Source: JAWLCA01 sp050485905 (GTDB lineage: Bacteria; Pseudomonadota; Alphaproteobacteria; Rhodobacterales; Rhodobacteraceae). Taken from it: a stretch of 6,912 nucleotides of DNA. The DNA lies in assembly GCA_050485905.1 (NCBI GenBank), contig JBJHCH010000150.1, positions 1 to 6,912 of the forward strand, read 5' to 3'. The notes beneath the pieces were generated by a model that saw only the letters and a program-made list of their open reading frames with translations, had not been told where the DNA came from and searched no databases. Positions within the stretch are counted from its first letter, which is position 1. The number at the start of each line of letters is the position of its first letter. Made by a program: the position numbers and the translations under genes. Shown here piece after piece: positions 5,742-6,912 of this stretch.

Positions 5742-5857
5742 CGCCAACTCTCCCGCCGTCCGCGCCGACTATTGGCCCGGCGAACCGCCGCCGCAAGGCC
5801 CTGTCACACATTGCGCGCCCACCGGCACGCCGCTAAGTTTCGCCAACGGAGGAGTGC
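5742..5857. promoter_or_regulatory. Divergent control region between the thioesterase operon and the first MerR gene
   Basis: This interval should hold both divergent promoters. On the plus strand TTGCGC (5811-5816) and TAAGTT (5834-5839) are 17 bases apart, each with only three consensus matches, so the assignment is weak. A strong GGAGGAG ribosome site (about 5848-5854) precedes the MerR ATG. No clear minus-strand promoter and no palindrome like those at 6242-6288 were found here. Confidence 0.3.
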
Positions 5858-6238
5858 ATGACCGACCGCCTGCTCAGCTTCAAGGAGATGTGCGCGAAGT
5901 TCGACGTGACGCCGCGCACCCTGCGCTACTACGAATATATCGAGCTTCTGGAACCCACGCGCGACGGCCGCAGCCGGTTCTACGGGGCGCGAGAGGTGGC
6001 GCGCATGACCCTGATCCTGCGCGGTCGTCGTTTCGGCTTCAGCCTGGAAGAAATCCGCCAGTGGCTGCTGATCTACGACAAGGACGGCACCAGGCCGCAG
6101 CTTCAGGCCTGGCTGGATCTTGCCGACCGGCAACTGGGCGAATTGGACCGCCAACGCGCCGAACTTGACGACACGATTGCCGACCTGCGCGACCTTCGCG
6201 CCAAGGCCGCAGCGATTCTGGAACGCGGAGCGCAGTGA
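5858..6238 (+). CDS. MerR-family transcriptional regulator, first of a tandem pair
   Basis: This 126-residue cytoplasmic regulator has a MerR winged helix at about 8-75: FKEMCAKFDVTPRTLRYYEYIELLEPTR, then RSRFYGAREVARMTLILRGRRFGFSLEEIRQWLLIYD. A heptad-like coiled coil follows at about 82-122 (LQAWLDLADRQLGELDRQRAELDDTIADLRDLRAKAAAI), which would form the antiparallel dimer interface. No C-terminal cysteine pair or cluster is present, so a metal sensor of the MerR/CueR/ZntR type is unlikely. Small MerR proteins of this shape beside acyl-CoA dehydrogenases resemble LiuR-type regulators of branched-chain or fatty acid catabolism. The ATG is five bases after GGAGG. It is a paralogue of the downstream MerR gene: the two align almost without gaps and share a 28-bp identical DNA stretch over the recognition helix (5900-5927 and 6400-6427). 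Confidence 0.88.
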   Translation: MTDRLLSFKEMCAKFDVTPRTLRYYEYIELLEPTRDGRSRFYGAREVARMTLILRGRRFGFSLEEIRQWLLIYDKDGTRPQLQAWLDLADRQLGELDRQRAELDDTIADLRDLRAKAAAILERGAQ

Positions 6239-6241
6239 CAC

Positions 6242-6265
6242 CACGTCACTGATCAAGCTGACGTG
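6242..6265. promoter_or_regulatory. Inverted repeat CACGTCA-N10-TGACGTG
   Basis: Two perfect 7-bp arms (6242-6248 and 6259-6265) enclose a 10-base centre that itself contains the palindrome TGATCA (6250-6255). The repeat begins four bases after the first MerR stop codon, so it could serve as a terminator stem for that gene, but it is not followed by a continuous T tract. Its ACGTCA arms match those of the neighbouring repeat, which favours a regulator-binding site. Confidence 0.45.
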
Positions 6266-6288
6266 ACGTTTCGTTTACGTAAACGTCA
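6264..6288. promoter_or_regulatory. Nested ACGT palindromes, candidate MerR operator
   Basis: TGACGTTT (6264-6271) and AAACGTCA (6281-6288) form a perfect 8-bp inverted repeat around nine bases. Inside it, offset by 2.5 bp, is a second perfect 14-bp palindrome, CGTTTACGTAAACG (6272-6285). Elements of ACGT type are reported for LiuR-like MerR regulators of acyl-CoA catabolism; that comparison is from memory. The position upstream of the second MerR gene and the acyl-CoA dehydrogenase makes it the probable control site of that operon. Confidence 0.6.
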
Positions 6289-6304
6289 TCCACCCTTGTA
6301 TGCT
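6274..6304 (+). promoter_or_regulatory. Candidate promoter for the second MerR gene and acyl-CoA dehydrogenase
   Basis: TTTACG (6274-6279) and TATGCT (6299-6304) each match four of six consensus positions and are separated by 19 bases, the long spacing usual for MerR-controlled promoters. The palindromes cover the -35 rather than sitting in the middle of the spacer, as classical MerR operators do, so repression by occlusion is also possible. Transcription would start near 6311. Confidence 0.35.
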
Positions 6305-6357
6305 GCCAGCGAACACAGATCTGGGGTGCAAACCAAAGCACGCCAAGGACCGATACC

Positions 6358-6753
6358 ATGACCGACGACCTGAAAACCATTCGCGCGATGTGCGAAGAAT
6401 TCGACGTGACGCCGCGCACCCTGCGCTTTTACGAGAGCAAGGAGCTGCTGTCCCCCATCCGCGAGGGAACGCGCCGGCTGTTTACCCGGCGCGACAGTGC
6501 CCGCCTGAAGCTGATTCTGCGCGGCAAGCGCTTCGGCTTCAGCCTTGAAGAGATTCGCCAGCTTCTGGATCTCTATGACGAGGATCCGACGCAGGTGACG
6601 CAACTCACCCGCACCATCGAGGTCGCGCGAGAGCGTCTGGCCCAGATGGAGGCCCAGCGCGCTGAACTTGACGAGGCGATTGCCGAACTCAAGGAACAGA
6701 TGGCCTGGGGCGAGCAGGTGATCGAAACCCGCCGCCGCGAAACCGCGGCCTGA
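6358..6753 (+). CDS. MerR-family transcriptional regulator, second of a tandem pair
   Basis: This 131-residue paralogue of the upstream MerR protein has its DNA-binding domain at about 8-75: IRAMCEEFDVTPRTLRFYESKELLSPIR, then RRLFTRRDSARLKLILRGKRFGFSLEEIRQLLDLYD. A long coiled coil follows at about 82-125 (TRTIEVARERLAQMEAQRAELDEAIAELKEQM). Apart from the shared Cys12 in the helix-turn-helix region there is no cysteine, so an organic or acyl-CoA effector is likelier than a metal. The ATG follows AAGGA with a spacing of 8. Only 37 bases separate its stop from the acyl-CoA dehydrogenase start and no promoter is seen there, so it is probably the first gene of that operon and controls it through the ACGT palindromes upstream of itself. 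Confidence 0.9.
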   Translation: MTDDLKTIRAMCEEFDVTPRTLRFYESKELLSPIREGTRRLFTRRDSARLKLILRGKRFGFSLEEIRQLLDLYDEDPTQVTQLTRTIEVARERLAQMEAQRAELDEAIAELKEQMAWGEQVIETRRRETAA

Positions 6754-6790
6754 GCCCAAAGAACCCCGAACCAGCGAACCGGAGGCGCCC

Positions 6791-6912
6791 ATGCCCAGCT
6801 ACACCTCGCCCACTGCCGATATGCAGTTCGTCCTGCACGACCTGCTGCGGGTGACCGAAATCGGTATTCCGGGCTATGATGAGCTGGAGCGGGACTTTAC
6901 CGGCGCGATCCT
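6791..6912 (+). CDS. Acyl-CoA dehydrogenase, DmdC/FadE-like (5' part only)
   Basis: Only the first 40 codons lie in the window. The N-terminus MPSYTSPTADMQFVLHDLL, followed by IPGYDELERDFTGAI, is characteristic of the long (about 590-600 residue) acyl-CoA dehydrogenases annotated as DmdC or FadE-like. These FAD enzymes introduce the alpha-beta double bond into acyl-CoA; DmdC acts on 3-methylthiopropionyl-CoA in dimethylsulfoniopropionate breakdown. A GGAGG ribosome site lies five bases before the ATG. It follows the second MerR gene closely and probably begins a beta-oxidation operon beyond the window. Which substrate it uses cannot be told from this fragment, because the FAD and catalytic Glu regions are missing. 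Confidence 0.8.
   Translation, partial: MPSYTSPTADMQFVLHDLLRVTEIGIPGYDELERDFTGAI

Noticed and set aside
5742..5747. TTG at 5745-5747 as the start of the first thioesterase
   Set aside because: The GGGAG ribosome site would be only about two bases away; the ATG at 5739-5741 has the correct spacing.
5804..6256. 150-codon minus-strand open frame opposite the first MerR gene
   Set aside because: It is an antisense shadow, and the opposite strand has a textbook MerR protein with a GGAGGAG ribosome site. The similar frame at 6286-6792 is rejected for the same reason.
6242..6265. Calling this inverted repeat an intrinsic terminator of the first MerR gene
   Set aside because: No T tract follows directly, and the arms match the adjacent ACGT palindromes, so a binding site is the better reading.

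Overview
The window is GC-rich, densely coded DNA. Genes are short-spaced, often with four-base ATGA overlaps. The gene content (FCD-type GntR regulators, PaaI-type thioesterases, tandem MerR regulators in front of a DmdC-like acyl-CoA dehydrogenase) points to an alphaproteobacterium, most likely Rhodobacterales (a Paracoccus/Rhodobacter relative). That assignment comes from family knowledge and composition, not from a database search. No rRNA, tRNA, CRISPR array or intact mobile element was seen.

Region 1 (1-2356) is a small acid-CoA module. A divergently transcribed GntR/FCD regulator (1670-2356, +) faces a two-gene minus-strand unit. That unit encodes a citrate-synthase-fold protein of the citryl-CoA lyase type (762-1556) and a PaaK-like, AMP-forming CoA ligase (765 to beyond position 1), joined by an ATGA overlap. 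The shared control region holds a perfect 17-bp palindrome, TTTTTGT-AGG-ACAAAAA, fitting the general GntR operator form. Inference: the ligase activates a carboxylic acid as a CoA thioester, the lyase-like protein cleaves it, and the regulator senses the acid or a product.

Region 2 (2357-3482) holds a second FCD-type GntR regulator (2496-3206, -), convergent with the first. It has its own promoter, in which a perfect 14-bp palindrome covers the -10 box. It has no obvious target gene beside it. The intervals on either side carry no recognisable intact gene and may be decayed sequence.

Region 3 (3460-5741, minus strand) is a tight operon of two hot-dog (PaaI-type) thioesterases followed by a DinF-like MATE exporter. 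It ends in a strong hairpin that overlaps the exporter's stop codon.

Region 4 (5858-6912, plus strand) is divergent from region 3. It contains two paralogous small MerR regulators whose start codons lie exactly 500 bp apart, then the start of an acyl-CoA dehydrogenase (DmdC/FadE type). Between the two MerR genes lies a cluster of overlapping ACGT-centred inverted repeats, the best candidate operator for control of a beta-oxidation-like operon that continues off the right edge. The thioesterases and exporter would suit release and export of acids from acyl-CoA pools, but that link is inferred.
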